A stretch of 64,000 nt of DNA, taken from assembly GCF_000238335.3 (NCBI RefSeq), contig NZ_AHCB03000007.1, forward strand, positions 186,001-250,000, given 5' to 3'. Each line of letters opens with the position of its first letter. The stretch's first letter is position 1. The stretch comes from Pseudoalteromonas marina. GTDB lineage: Bacteria > Pseudomonadota > Gammaproteobacteria > Enterobacterales > Alteromonadaceae. The notes under the pieces are model-generated. The model worked only from the letters and a program-made list of their open reading frames with translations. It was not told the DNA's origin and made no database searches. Shown piece by piece: positions 27,158 to 36,784 of this stretch. The position numbers were made by a program, and so were the translations under genes.

Positions 27158-27334
27158 ACTCGTTCTCCAAATCAATTGTGTGCGGTGCGCATGTCATTAC
27201 GCACTATGACACTATTATAGCGTTATTTTGTGACACAGACGAGATAATAGCGAACAACTGTACGCTGAAATAGAGTCAATGCTAAAATTAATTGCTTAAC
27301 ACATAACAATAAAATGGTAAAAATTGGGCTCTAC

Positions 27335-27364
27335 AAACAAAAACGGCCTGCAATTGCAGGCCGT
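27335..27364 (-). terminator. intrinsic terminator of parC
   Basis: The 9-bp stem ACGGCCTGC/GCAGGCCGT with an AATT loop and a T-rich tail on the minus strand, 18 bp past the parC stop. Confidence 0.85.
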
Positions 27365-27382
27365 AATACGTGAGCTCAACGC

Positions 27383-29680
27383 TTATGATTCATCTGCTGT
27401 ACTTTCAACAGGCTCTTCATCTTGAGGCGTTAGCTCAACAACGGCTTCATCAACACGCTGCAAGCCTCGCGGTAACTTATTCCCACGACGACCTCGTTCA
27501 CCATGGTAATGCTCTAAATCTGTTGGTTTAAGGGTTAGCTTGCGTTTACCGGCATGCAATGTAACGCTACTTCCTAGAGGGACAACAGCCAGTACTTTCA
27601 CAAACTCTTCACGAGCCTGTACCTTCGCACCAGGGATAGAAATAATTTTATTACCCTTACCTTTACCTAGTTTAGGTAAATCGCGTAGTGGGAATAAAAG
27701 CATGCGTCCTTCGTTAGAAATAGCCATGCAGTAATCGCTAGCTACATCGCTCACTCTAATTGGTTTGAGTAAAATACCGCCTTTAGGCACACTCACTAAC
27801 GCTTTACCGTTTTTGTTTTTACTCACAAGGTCTTTAAAATCAGTGATAAAACCGTAACCCGCGTCCGATGCCATAAGTAATACTTGGCTATCTTCAGCCA
27901 TAACAACGTGCTCAAAATTTGCACCTGTTGTTAAGTTAAAACGCCCAGTCATTGGCTCGCCTTGGCTACGTGCCGACGGTAAACTGTGTGCATCAGTTGC
28001 AAATGCACGCCCTGCTGAATCTAAAAATACGGCGGGCTGATTACTCTTACCGCGAGCTGAAGCTCTGTAGGCATCGCCTGAGCGGTAACTTAACCCTTGC
28101 GCATCCAAGTCATGGCCTTTACCAACGCGTGCCCACCCTTTGTCTGAAAGAACAACAGTCACTGATTCCGATGGAATTAAGTCTTTTTCGTTTAAAGCTT
28201 TCGCTTCCGAGCGCTCGATCACAGGAGAACGACGATCGTCACCATACATTTCTGCCGCTTCTTGAATTTCTTTTTTAAGCAACGTTGACATACGGCGGTC
28301 AGAACCAAGCGTGAGTTCTAATTTATCACGCTCTTTAGCAAGCTCGTCTTGCTCACCACGAATTTTAAACTCTTCAAGTTTAGCTAAATGGCGGAGTTTT
28401 AACTCTAAAATAGCTTCTGCTTGTATATCGGTTAAATCAAAGCGCTGCATTAAAATAGGCTTTGGCTTATCTTCACTGCGAATAATTTCAATCACTTCAT
28501 CAATATTTAAGAATGCAGCTAATAAGCCTTCTAAAATATGTAAGCGCGCCAGTACTTTATCTAAACGATACTGCAAACGACGACGAACAGTCTCGCGCCT
28601 AAATATGAGCCACTCACTTAAAATACTACGCAAATCTTTAACCTGCGGACGACCATCTAGCCCCAGCATATTTAAGTTTACGCGGTAGTTTTTTTCTAAA
28701 TCGGTGGTCGCAAACAAGTGAGCCATTAATGGCTCTGCTTTAATACGATTAGAGCGCGGTATAATCACTATGCGTGTTGGGTTTTCGTGATCTGACTCGT
28801 CACGTAAATCAGCAATCATAGGCAGTTTTTTTGCGTTCATTTGCGCTGCAATTTGCTCAAGCACCTTACCGCCTGAACATTGATGCGGAAGCGCGGTGAT
28901 CACAATATCGCCCTGCTCTTCACTATACACCGCACGCATTTTAATTGAGCCTCGGCCGGTTTTGTATATTTTATGAATATCGGCTTTTGGGGTAATTATT
29001 TCGGCATCGGTTGGGTAGTCAGGTGCGTGTACTAGCTCTAATAATTCATCAAGCTCTGTCTTTGGTTTGTCGAGTAATAAACAACATGCACTGGCTACTT
29101 CTCTCACGTTATGAGGCGGAATATCAGTTGCCATACCAACAGCAATACCGGTAATACCATTAAGTAAAATATGTGGTAAGCGTGAGGGCAATACAACCGG
29201 TTCGTCTAGTGTACCATCAAAGTTTGGTGTCCAATCTACCGTGCCTTGGCCAAGCTCTTTAAGCAGTACTTCAGAAAACTTAGATAAACGCGCTTCAGTA
29301 TAACGCATTGCAGCAAATGATTTAGGATCATCAGCAGCACCCCAGTTTCCTTGGCCGTCGACAAGTGGATAGCGATACGAAAACGGTTGCGCCATAAGTA
29401 CCATGGCTTCATAACAAGCACTATCGCCATGAGGGTGATATTTACCAAGTACGTCACCCACGGTACGGGCTGACTTTTTGTATTTAGCCGCGGCCGATAA
29501 ACCTAATTCGCTCATCGCGTAAATAATACGACGCTGCACTGGTTTTAAGCCATCACCGACATGTGGCAAAGCACGATCCATGATCACGTACATGGAATAG
29601 TTTAAATAGGCGTCTTCAGTAAAGCGCCCCATTGTTTGTTGCTCTATTCCTTGCATTAGCAAGGTATCTGTATCACTCAT
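27383..29680 (-). CDS. parC: DNA topoisomerase IV subunit A
   Basis: A 765-aa DNA-cleaving subunit of topoisomerase IV, which unlinks daughter chromosomes. The active-site tyrosine is Tyr127 in [13 protein letters not shown]. The quinolone-resistance-determining region reads [10 protein letters not shown] with the sensitive Ser87 and Glu91 (Ser80 and Glu84 of E. coli). A six-bladed C-terminal DNA-wrapping domain follows (about 500-730), and the protein ends in an acidic tail. It begins 10 bp after the sorbosone-dehydrogenase-like gene, so parE, that gene and parC probably form one transcript. Confidence 0.96.
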   Translation of the reverse strand: MSDTDTLLMQGIEQQTMGRFTEDAYLNYSMYVIMDRALPHVGDGLKPVQRRIIYAMSELGLSAAAKYKKSARTVGDVLGKYHPHGDSACYEAMVLMAQPFSYRYPLVDGQGNWGAADDPKSFAAMRYTEARLSKFSEVLLKELGQGTVDWTPNFDGTLDEPVVLPSRLPHILLNGITGIAVGMATDIPPHNVREVASACCLLLDKPKTELDELLELVHAPDYPTDAEIITPKADIHKIYKTGRGSIKMRAVYSEEQGDIVITALPHQCSGGKVLEQIAAQMNAKKLPMIADLRDESDHENPTRIVIIPRSNRIKAEPLMAHLFATTDLEKNYRVNLNMLGLDGRPQVKDLRSILSEWLIFRRETVRRRLQYRLDKVLARLHILEGLLAAFLNIDEVIEIIRSEDKPKPILMQRFDLTDIQAEAILELKLRHLAKLEEFKIRGEQDELAKERDKLELTLGSDRRMSTLLKKEIQEAAEMYGDDRRSPVIERSEAKALNEKDLIPSESVTVVLSDKGWARVGKGHDLDAQGLSYRSGDAYRASARGKSNQPAVFLDSAGRAFATDAHSLPSARSQGEPMTGRFNLTTGANFEHVVMAEDSQVLLMASDAGYGFITDFKDLVSKNKNGKALVSVPKGGILLKPIRVSDVASDYCMAISNEGRMLLFPLRDLPKLGKGKGNKIISIPGAKVQAREEFVKVLAVVPLGSSVTLHAGKRKLTLKPTDLEHYHGERGRRGNKLPRGLQRVDEAVVELTPQDEEPVESTADES

Positions 29681-29690
29681 TAAAGCTTAC

Positions 29691-30785
29691 CTAGTTTTTC
29701 TTATAGCTTACGCGGTAGATTACATTGGCGTAATCGTCACTTACTAACAGACTGCCGTCACCTAACTCTGCAAATGCAACTGGGCGTCCAAATGTTGTTT
29801 CGTCTTTCATAAAGCCGGTAATAAACGGCGTGTATTTAGTCACACGGCCTTGCTCTATTGTGGCTATAGCTACTTTGTAGCCTGCTTTTTTACTACGATT
29901 CCATGAGCCATGTTCAGCAACAAATAACTGCTCTTTGTAGCTTGCTGGGAATTGTTTTGCGTTGTAAAAATGAATACCTAATGGTGCCACATGGGCAGTC
30001 AATGCGAGCGCAGGAGACGTGTAATCAGCAATATTTTTTCCTTTACCAAATTCAGGATCACTAATCGCACCGGCATGAATATAAGGGAACCCAAAGTGCT
30101 CCCCTTCTTTACTTACGCGGTTTATTTCATCTGGTGGAATATCATCGCCCATCATGTCGCGACCATTATCACTAAACCACAAAGCCTGAGTGCTTGGGTG
30201 AAAATCAAAACCAACGGTATTTCGAACGCCCTGCGCTATTGTTTTAATTTGCTTGGTTTCTACGTTTAGTGAAAAAATACGACCAAAGCGCTCGTCTTCG
30301 GCGCAAATATTACACGGTACACCTACAGGAATAAGCAATTCGCCTGTGGGTGTGAAACGTAAAAACTTCCAGCCATGGTGGCGCTCTGAAGGCAATGCGT
30401 TGTAGATCACATCAAACTTTGGATCTTTTAATTGGGTGTCTATATTTTTAAAGCGAATAATACGATGCACTTCACCTACGTATAAATCACCATCTTTAAT
30501 AGCCAGCCCTGAGGGCATATTTAAACCCTCTGCAATCACAATTTTTTTATCGGCTACGCCATCGCTATTATGATCGATAAGCGCATACACATTACCTGCT
30601 TTGCGCGAGCCTGCGTAAACAATGCCTTTTTTTGATACTGCAATTTGGCGCGCATTTTCAACGTCGTCTGCAAATAAACTAAGTTCAAAACCAGGCGCAA
30701 CACTAAGCTTGTCTAGTATGTTTTTAGCCATTGCAGGCGCACTTATTAAACTCAGTAACAATACACTTGCTAGTAGTTTATTCAT
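29691..30785 (-). CDS. periplasmic PQQ-dependent sugar dehydrogenase-like protein (sorbosone dehydrogenase family)
   Basis: A 364-aa secreted beta-propeller protein. A 20-residue signal peptide ends AMA, and the mature part has the soluble glucose/sorbosone dehydrogenase fold: PGFELSLFADDVENARQIAV, a cysteine pair CNIC near 158-161, GVRNTVGFDFHP, LWFSDNGRDMMGDD, and VAEHGSWNRSKKAGYKV. The histidine and NGRD region resembles the PQQ and calcium site, but activity is not certain because many such proteins are uncharacterised. It sits between parE (29 bp gap) and parC (10 bp gap), which is an unrelated context. Confidence 0.82.
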   Translation of the reverse strand: MNKLLASVLLLSLISAPAMAKNILDKLSVAPGFELSLFADDVENARQIAVSKKGIVYAGSRKAGNVYALIDHNSDGVADKKIVIAEGLNMPSGLAIKDGDLYVGEVHRIIRFKNIDTQLKDPKFDVIYNALPSERHHGWKFLRFTPTGELLIPVGVPCNICAEDERFGRIFSLNVETKQIKTIAQGVRNTVGFDFHPSTQALWFSDNGRDMMGDDIPPDEINRVSKEGEHFGFPYIHAGAISDPEFGKGKNIADYTSPALALTAHVAPLGIHFYNAKQFPASYKEQLFVAEHGSWNRSKKAGYKVAIATIEQGRVTKYTPFITGFMKDETTFGRPVAFAELGDGSLLVSDDYANVIYRVSYKKN

Positions 30786-30814
30786 TTCTATCTCCTAGTG
30801 GCCAACACGCATCA

Positions 30815-32704
30815 TTATACTTGTGCCTTGTTACCATGATCTTCTAACCATTGGCGCCTGTCTGGCGAACGCTTTTTAGCAAGTAACATATCCATCATTT
30901 CCATGGTTTGAACTTCTTCATCAAGTGTTAGCTGAACTAAACGTCTTGTATTTGGATCCATGGTGGTTTCGCGAAGTTGCAGTGGGTTCATTTCACCCAA
31001 TCCTTTAAATCGCTGTACGTTTACTTTACCGCGTTTTTTTTCTGCTTCAATACGGGCCAAAATACTGGTTTTTTCATCTTCATCTAGGGCGTAAAATACC
31101 TCTTTACCAATATCTATTCTAAATAGTGGTGGCATTGCTACGTATACATGACCTGTTTTTACTAACTGCGGAAAGTGTCGAACAAACAAAGCACATAAAA
31201 GTGTGGCAATGTGAAGACCATCAGAGTCAGCATCGGCCAATATACAAATTTTATTGTAGCGTAGCCCGCTCATGTCGGCTGAATCAGGATCGATCCCTAA
31301 AGCCACCGAAATATCATGTACCTCTTGCGATGCTAATATTTGCCCTGACTCAACTTCCCACGTATTTAAAATTTTACCACGCAGCGGCATTATTGCTTGA
31401 AACTCACGATCTCGCGCTTGCTTAGCCGAGCCACCAGCAGAGTCACCCTCTACTAAAAATAGTTCAGTACGGTCGTTATCTGCTGCGCTACAGTCGGTAA
31501 GTTTACCTGGTAATGCAGGTCCCGCTGTAACGCGTTTGCGCACTACTTTTTTAGCGGCTTTTAAACGACTTTGTGCGTTTGATATACACAGCTCAGCTAA
31601 CAATTCTGCTGTATCGGTATGTTCATTTAACCAAAGGCTAAATGCATCTTTTACAACACCCGAAACAAGTGCCGCACACGTGCGTGAAGACAGTTTTTCT
31701 TTTGTTTGGCCGGCAAACTGAGGGTCTTGCATTTTAACCGAAAGCACATAACTACAGCGCTCCCATATGTCGTCTGGGGTAAGTTTTACACCACGAGGTA
31801 ATAGGTTTCTAAATTCACAAAACTCGCGCATGGCTTCAAGTAAGCCTTGGCGTAAACCATTAACATGTGTACCGCCTTGCGCAGTGGGGATTAGGTTTAC
31901 ATAACTTTCAGCTATCGACTCACCGCCCTCTGGCAGCCATACAACAGCCCAATCAACACCTTCTATAGCGCTTTTAAACTCACCTACAAATGGGTCTTGT
32001 GGCAGCGTTTCGAAACCTTTAACCGCTTCAATTAAATAATCTTTTAAGCCGGTTTCGTAAAACCATTCTTGCGTTTCTTTTGTTTGTTTATTAACAAATT
32101 TAATACGTAAACCAGGGCAAAGTACCGCTTTGGCTTTTAATAAATGATTAAGCTTGGTAATAGAGTAATTAGCAGAGTCAAAATAGCTGGCATCAGCCCA
32201 AAAGCGCACGGTAGTCCCGGTGTTACGTTTACCAACAGTGCCTATAACGTTTAAATCTTCAACTTTATCGCCGTTTTCAAAGGCCATTCTGTATTGCTGT
32301 GCATCACGGCGAACCGTTACTTCTACACGTGTAGATAATGCATTTACAACTGAAATACCTACCCCATGTAAACCACCTGAAAACTGATAGTTTTTGTTTG
32401 AGAATTTCCCCCCGGCATGCAGCTTAGTAAAAATAAGCTCTATACCTGGAATACCTTCCTCTGGGTGAATATCAATGGGCATACCACGACCATCATCACT
32501 GACTTCAAGCGAGTTATCTTCGTGTAGAATTACATCAATCTTAGTTGCATGGCCCGCCATAGCTTCATCGACACTGTTATCGATTACTTCTTGGCCTAAA
32601 TGATTTGGGCGCACAGTATCGGTGTACATCCCGGGGCGTCTTTTTACCGGATCTAATCCATTAAGTACTTCAATGGCTTCGGCGTTATAATTTTGATCAC
32701 TCAT
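30815..32704 (-). CDS. parE: DNA topoisomerase IV subunit B
   Basis: A 629-aa GHKL ATPase subunit of topoisomerase IV. Features are VLNGLDPVKRRPGMYTDT, EVIDNSVDEAMAGHA (ATP-binding Glu/Asn), the DGRGMP motif and GGLHGVGISVVNALS. The C-terminal TOPRIM segment has LVEGDSAGGSAKQARDR and ILADADSDGLHIATL. The length equals that of E. coli ParE (630 aa). It ends the conserved nudF-yqiB-cpdA-yqiA-parE run, with a 42-bp gap after yqiA. Confidence 0.97.
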   Translation of the reverse strand: MSDQNYNAEAIEVLNGLDPVKRRPGMYTDTVRPNHLGQEVIDNSVDEAMAGHATKIDVILHEDNSLEVSDDGRGMPIDIHPEEGIPGIELIFTKLHAGGKFSNKNYQFSGGLHGVGISVVNALSTRVEVTVRRDAQQYRMAFENGDKVEDLNVIGTVGKRNTGTTVRFWADASYFDSANYSITKLNHLLKAKAVLCPGLRIKFVNKQTKETQEWFYETGLKDYLIEAVKGFETLPQDPFVGEFKSAIEGVDWAVVWLPEGGESIAESYVNLIPTAQGGTHVNGLRQGLLEAMREFCEFRNLLPRGVKLTPDDIWERCSYVLSVKMQDPQFAGQTKEKLSSRTCAALVSGVVKDAFSLWLNEHTDTAELLAELCISNAQSRLKAAKKVVRKRVTAGPALPGKLTDCSAADNDRTELFLVEGDSAGGSAKQARDREFQAIMPLRGKILNTWEVESGQILASQEVHDISVALGIDPDSADMSGLRYNKICILADADSDGLHIATLLCALFVRHFPQLVKTGHVYVAMPPLFRIDIGKEVFYALDEDEKTSILARIEAEKKRGKVNVQRFKGLGEMNPLQLRETTMDPNTRRLVQLTLDEEVQTMEMMDMLLAKKRSPDRRQWLEDHGNKAQV

Positions 32705-32746
32705 AGTTTTTATCTTTATATGCGCTAAGGCTATGCTTAACTAGTT

Positions 32747-33307
32747 TTACGTGATTTTAAGAAAATCTACAATACTTGCAAAGGTTTGTTCAAAGCCAAG
32801 ATAGCTATGATCGCCACCAAACTCGATCCTTTGCTTACATTGCGAATAATAGTTTACTGCGTGTTGAAAATTTAACACTTCATCGCCTGTTTGCTGTAAT
32901 AAATACAGTAATTCAGGGTGCTTTAGGTGATCAACAGCCAACGCTTTTAAAGCCGCTATGTGGCTGCTATTCAATTCATAATGATAATCTTGATACGGAT
33001 TATAATTTAAACCAAGCAACGGCTTTAATAAAGTGTATGGCGCAACCGCGGGATTTATAACCACAGCAGGAATTTGATAACGCTGCGATAAATACGTGGC
33101 AAAAAATCCACCTAATGAGCTACCTAATAAAACAGTATTAGGTGTAAGTAATTGCTCAAGCGCTATGATGGCTTGTATGGGCTCATGGTTTAGGCACGGT
33201 ACACAATAGTCAACGTCATAGTGTGCCATAAGCTCGCCAAAGCGCACAGCTTTATATGATTTATCTGAGCTATTAAAACCATGAATATAGATTACCCGTT
33301 TAGCCAT
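32747..33307 (-). CDS. yqiA: YqiA-type esterase
   Basis: A 186-aa alpha/beta-hydrolase of the YqiA/UPF0227 family. It starts with IYIHGFNSSDKSYKA, has the nucleophile elbow LLGSSLGGFFAT (Ser near residue 63), and the catalytic His in GGDHSYLGFE near the end. E. coli YqiA (193 aa) shows esterase activity on short esters. The start overlaps the cpdA end by 16 nt. The substrate is unknown. Confidence 0.9.
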   Translation of the reverse strand: MAKRVIYIHGFNSSDKSYKAVRFGELMAHYDVDYCVPCLNHEPIQAIIALEQLLTPNTVLLGSSLGGFFATYLSQRYQIPAVVINPAVAPYTLLKPLLGLNYNPYQDYHYELNSSHIAALKALAVDHLKHPELLYLLQQTGDEVLNFQHAVNYYSQCKQRIEFGGDHSYLGFEQTFASIVDFLKIT

Positions 33308-34077
33308 ACTACTTCCATATCTGTGCTTATATTCTCTTTATTCGTGCTTACACATATTAGCCTGTATGCTGGCCCATGGTCTTGCTGTATCCATTCGGGG
33401 CTGTGTTTTTTAAACTGCACTGAGCTGGCTGGGGTCGCGTAAATGGGAAGCGCTCTAAACGTTTGAATGTATTCGTTATGAACATGACCATGAAACAAGC
33501 CTAAAACGTTTTCGCTATTAACTAAAATATTAAGTAATTGCGGCCCGTTTTCGAGCATGTGTTTGTCTAGGTAGCCATCAATAGGAAGTGGGTTATGGTG
33601 ACAAAACATAATTTTGGAACTCGCCGAAGCAAACAGCCGTTCGGTAATTTCATTCAAATGCGTGCCTGTTACCCACCCTGCAGGCGTTGGCCCTTTAGAA
33701 TTAATAAGAAGTAACTCAACGCCATTTGCCACTATATGTTTAGCGCGATTTATTTGCCCACCACTCATTCGATTAAGCTGGGTAATGTCATCATGGTTAC
33801 CTGGAACCCAAAAAACAGGGCATCTTAAATCACTTTGGTTAATCAGCTCACTAAATAAAAAATAGGACTCTGGGCTATGATCTTGTGTAAGGTCGCCGCC
33901 AAATATTACAAAATCAAGGGATTGCTTAGCCATATGAGCCAGCGCCTGTTCAAAGTAATTCGCCGTATTTACGCCAAAGTACTCATCTGCTTTATTTGAG
34001 AATAAATGACAATCGGTAATATGTGCTATGCGTAGCGACGACTTATCAATGAGGTAAGGTTCATCAAACCAAGCCAT
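33292..34077 (-). CDS. cpdA: 3',5'-cyclic-AMP phosphodiesterase CpdA
   Basis: A 261-aa class III metallophosphoesterase that hydrolyses cAMP and so tunes CRP signalling. The binuclear metal site is visible as DCH (ITDCHLF), GGD (IFGGDLTQD), GNHD (WVPGNHDD), the histidine pair FCHHNPLP and GHVH (LFHGHVHNE). E. coli CpdA is 275 aa. It overlaps yqiB by 14 nt and yqiA by 16 nt, so it is translationally coupled with both. Confidence 0.94.
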   Translation of the reverse strand: MAWFDEPYLIDKSSLRIAHITDCHLFSNKADEYFGVNTANYFEQALAHMAKQSLDFVIFGGDLTQDHSPESYFLFSELINQSDLRCPVFWVPGNHDDITQLNRMSGGQINRAKHIVANGVELLLINSKGPTPAGWVTGTHLNEITERLFASASSKIMFCHHNPLPIDGYLDKHMLENGPQLLNILVNSENVLGLFHGHVHNEYIQTFRALPIYATPASSVQFKKHSPEWIQQDHGPAYRLICVSTNKENISTDMEVVWLNG

Positions 34078-34522
34078 TATTTACATCCCAATTCAGCGTT
34101 GCTTGTCCGTGTTCTACACAGGCTACAAGCCAGTCGTATAAAAATGCATTAAGTTGATATTTTTCATCTTTTTGGTGCATTTTTGGATTAGGGTAACCAT
34201 AAGAAGGCTTAATACGCTGATGGTAATCGTGATGGATAATTTCAGCCACTTTAGCATCGTGATACAACCTCACAGTTAAATAAAGCGGTGCAATCCCCTT
34301 TACCATGCCGCTTAGCTGCTTAATAGAAATATCCATAGTGTATTTTGCACTGCCATCAACCTTAGTCGCAAACTCACTGTTCCCCAACTTCACTTCTCGG
34401 CTGCAGCCAATCGCTCGTTCAGCCGGTAACAATTTTAAAAGTCGTAAGTAGTTGTGCTCACAAAGCGTTAAATACTTTGGGAGGCTTTGGATATATCTAT
34501 TTGTTGCTAATTGTACTGTCAA
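34064..34522 (-). CDS. yqiB: DUF1249 family protein YqiB
   Basis: A 152-aa cytoplasmic protein of the YqiB/DUF1249 family. Its signature LTVRLYHDAKVAEIIHH followed by YPNPKMHQKDEKYQLNAFL is clearly recognisable. There are no catalytic motifs, signal peptide or membrane segments. It is fixed between nudF and cpdA in gammaproteobacteria; the function remains unknown. The protein is slightly longer than E. coli YqiB (140 aa) at the N-terminus. Confidence 0.9.
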   Translation of the reverse strand: MTVQLATNRYIQSLPKYLTLCEHNYLRLLKLLPAERAIGCSREVKLGNSEFATKVDGSAKYTMDISIKQLSGMVKGIAPLYLTVRLYHDAKVAEIIHHDYHQRIKPSYGYPNPKMHQKDEKYQLNAFLYDWLVACVEHGQATLNWDVNNGLV

Positions 34523-34555
34523 AATACCACCATTATACTGTGAGCCAATTTGTAG

Positions 34556-35194
34556 CTATGAAGAAGAGTCTGTCCACTTGTGTTTCATTTTTTCATGGTT
34601 AAGTGCAAGCCACTGCATGCAAATAACAGTTGCAGCATTATCCATTTCACCATTGTTGAGGCGAGTTAGCGCATCATCAACGCTGAGTACGTGAGTTTTT
34701 ATATCTTCACCTTCGGTTTCAAGGCCATACACACCAGACTCAACGTCACTTAAATCGGCTCGTGCTAGGTATAAATGTAACCGCTCTGTTGTACCTCCTG
34801 GGCTTGAAAGGTACGAAAGCATAAATTCAAGCTCTGTTAAATTAAGCCCAGCTTCTTCGTACGCTTCTTTCTTTACGACCGATTCATAATCGTCACTACC
34901 GTCAGTCATTCCAGCAATACATTCTAGTAGCCAAGGTGAATGTTTGCTTTTAATAGCCCCTATACGTATTTGTTCTATTAAAAGCACAGTGTCTGATATG
35001 GGGTCGTAAGGCAACACAGCAATGGCGTCTCCACGCTCTAAAATCTCGCGACTAATAAGTTCTGATTTACCGCCCGCAAACAAGGCATGTTCAAACTGAT
35101 ACAAATCAACCTGAAAAAAGCCTTTATACAAATTTTTGACCGGCTTTACGCTGACATCTTTATGCGTAAACTGAACAAGTTTTTTATCTGGCAC
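34556..35194 (-). CDS. nudF: ADP-ribose pyrophosphatase NudF
   Basis: A 212-aa Nudix hydrolase that splits ADP-ribose to AMP and ribose 5-phosphate. The Nudix box lies at AGMTDGSDDYES through KKEAYEEAGLN and has two conservative changes from the consensus (Asp for the first Glu and Lys for Arg), with the metal-binding EAYEE kept. The SPGGTTERLHLY segment after it is typical of NudF, whose E. coli form is 209 aa. It is divergent from tolC as in E. coli, and leads the yqiB-cpdA-yqiA-parE run. Confidence 0.92.
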   Translation of the reverse strand: MPDKKLVQFTHKDVSVKPVKNLYKGFFQVDLYQFEHALFAGGKSELISREILERGDAIAVLPYDPISDTVLLIEQIRIGAIKSKHSPWLLECIAGMTDGSDDYESVVKKEAYEEAGLNLTELEFMLSYLSSPGGTTERLHLYLARADLSDVESGVYGLETEGEDIKTHVLSVDDALTRLNNGEMDNAATVICMQWLALNHEKMKHKWTDSSS

Positions 35195-35345
35195 GTAAGC
35201 ATCCTCTACTTATTAAAAACTTTGAAGTACGTTAATATATTCTGTTACATTTCGACGCACTGTTTTACTCTTTTTATTTTTAGTTATTACGTAAAACAGG
35301 TTACCATGGTTTTAGTATAAAAATTGTCTAAGGACCGAACAACAC

Positions 35346-36686
35346 ATGAAAAAGAACATTCTTGCGGCGCTAGTTAGTTTATCATGCGCATTAGGCACAA
35401 CAGCAGCAAACGCTGAAGATTTACTACAAGTTTTTGAAATTGCAACGGCCAACGATCCTACCGTTTTAAAAGCAAAAGCCCAAGCAGATGCACAATCTTA
35501 CCAAGCAGATACTGCAATGGCTGCATTATTGCCGCAAATTGGTTTAACAATGGGTTACACAAAAAGTGACTCAACCTCTTTTGAAAGTGTGGATGAAAAA
35601 GTTGAAAGCGACTCTGATCAATTCACCCGTGGTCTTAGCTTAAGCCAAACCTTATTCGACTTAGGCGCATGGAACTCGTTAGACATTGCAGACAAACAAG
35701 CGTTGCAAGCAAATGCTCAATACGACTCGGCTAAACAAAACTTAATTGTTCGTGTTGCTGAAGGCTACTTTAACGTTTTAAGTGCGATTGATAACCTTGA
35801 ATTTATTAAAACGGAAAAGCGCGCCATCGAACGCCAGCTCGAACAAACTAAACAACGTTATGCTGTTGGTTTAACGGCAATTACCGATGTACACGAAGCA
35901 CAAGCACAGTTCGACAACTCTGTTGCACAAGAAATTATTGCTAATAACTCAGTAGAAACAGCGCGTGAGCAACTACGAGAAATTACGGGTAAATACCACG
36001 CTAAGTTAGACTTTTTAAATACAGAGACATTTTCTACAACTAAGCCAGCTCGAGACTCTAGCGACTTTTTAAATATTGCTAAAGATAAAAATATTAGCTT
36101 GCAAGTAGCTAAAGTAACTGTAGATATTGCGCAAGATCAAATTAAACTGGCAAGAGCGGGTCACTATCCAAAGCTAACCCTAAGCGCAAGTTATGGCGAC
36201 TCTTTAACAGACGCAGACAGAAATGGTACAAGCCTAACTAAAAAGCCACGTGAAGACTCAACCTCGGTAGGCCTTAACTTTAGCCTGCCTTTATACTCTG
36301 GAGGGGCAACAGTAGCAGCTACCGACCAAGCACGTGCATTTTACGTGGCAGCTAGCCAAGATTATGAAGCCAATTACCGCGCAATTACCCGCACGGTTAT
36401 CACGTCTTACAATCAAGTAGTGTCTGACATTGCAACCTATAAAGCGCTAGAGCAAGCAGTTGTATCTGCCCAAAGTGCTTTAAAAGCAACAGAGGCAGGT
36501 TTTGAGGTTGGTACGCGTACAATTGTTGATGTACTTGTAAGCACACAAAACTTATACAATGCTAAACGTAACCTTGCTGATGTACGTTATCGTTATGTGC
36601 TGTCTACTTTGCGCTTAAAGCAAGCAGCGGGTACACTAACAAGCAAAGACCTAGTAGCTATAAACCAGGGTTTAAAAGCAGCCTAA
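35346..36686 (+). CDS. tolC: outer-membrane efflux channel TolC
   Basis: A 446-aa outer-membrane channel shared by tripartite efflux pumps and type I secretion. A 23-residue signal peptide ends NA before EDLLQVFEIA. Two outer-membrane-efflux repeats follow, with DPTVLKAKAQADA and LSLSQTLFDLGAWNSL in the first and GLNFSLPLYSGGATVA in the second, plus a conserved VDVLVSTQNLYNA stretch. AAGG lies 11-14 bases before the ATG. It has its own terminator. Confidence 0.95.
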   Translation: MKKNILAALVSLSCALGTTAANAEDLLQVFEIATANDPTVLKAKAQADAQSYQADTAMAALLPQIGLTMGYTKSDSTSFESVDEKVESDSDQFTRGLSLSQTLFDLGAWNSLDIADKQALQANAQYDSAKQNLIVRVAEGYFNVLSAIDNLEFIKTEKRAIERQLEQTKQRYAVGLTAITDVHEAQAQFDNSVAQEIIANNSVETAREQLREITGKYHAKLDFLNTETFSTTKPARDSSDFLNIAKDKNISLQVAKVTVDIAQDQIKLARAGHYPKLTLSASYGDSLTDADRNGTSLTKKPREDSTSVGLNFSLPLYSGGATVAATDQARAFYVAASQDYEANYRAITRTVITSYNQVVSDIATYKALEQAVVSAQSALKATEAGFEVGTRTIVDVLVSTQNLYNAKRNLADVRYRYVLSTLRLKQAAGTLTSKDLVAINQGLKAA

Positions 36687-36705
36687 ACAGTCAAAAAACA
36701 CATAC

Positions 36706-36731
36706 AAAGCCAGCTAAATGCTGGCTTTTTG
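36706..36731 (+). terminator. intrinsic terminator of tolC
   Basis: The stem AAAGCCAGC/GCTGGCTTT with a TAAAT loop and five T, 20 bp past the tolC stop. Confidence 0.88.
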
Positions 36732-36784
36732 TATTTTACAGCGCTTAGCGTTAAACTAGCGTTTTTAATTTTAGAGCAATTTTT

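Noticed and set aside
28311..28688. Open frame of 125 codons on the plus strand opposite parC
   Set aside because: It is antisense to a strongly conserved coding region, has no recognisable domain and no ribosome site; the same holds for other antisense frames opposite gshB, btuC and ruvX-pilU genes.
34860..34920. NudF judged as inactive because the Nudix box departs from consensus
   Set aside because: The two changes (Asp for Glu and Lys for Arg) are conservative and the metal-binding glutamates are kept, so activity is still expected.
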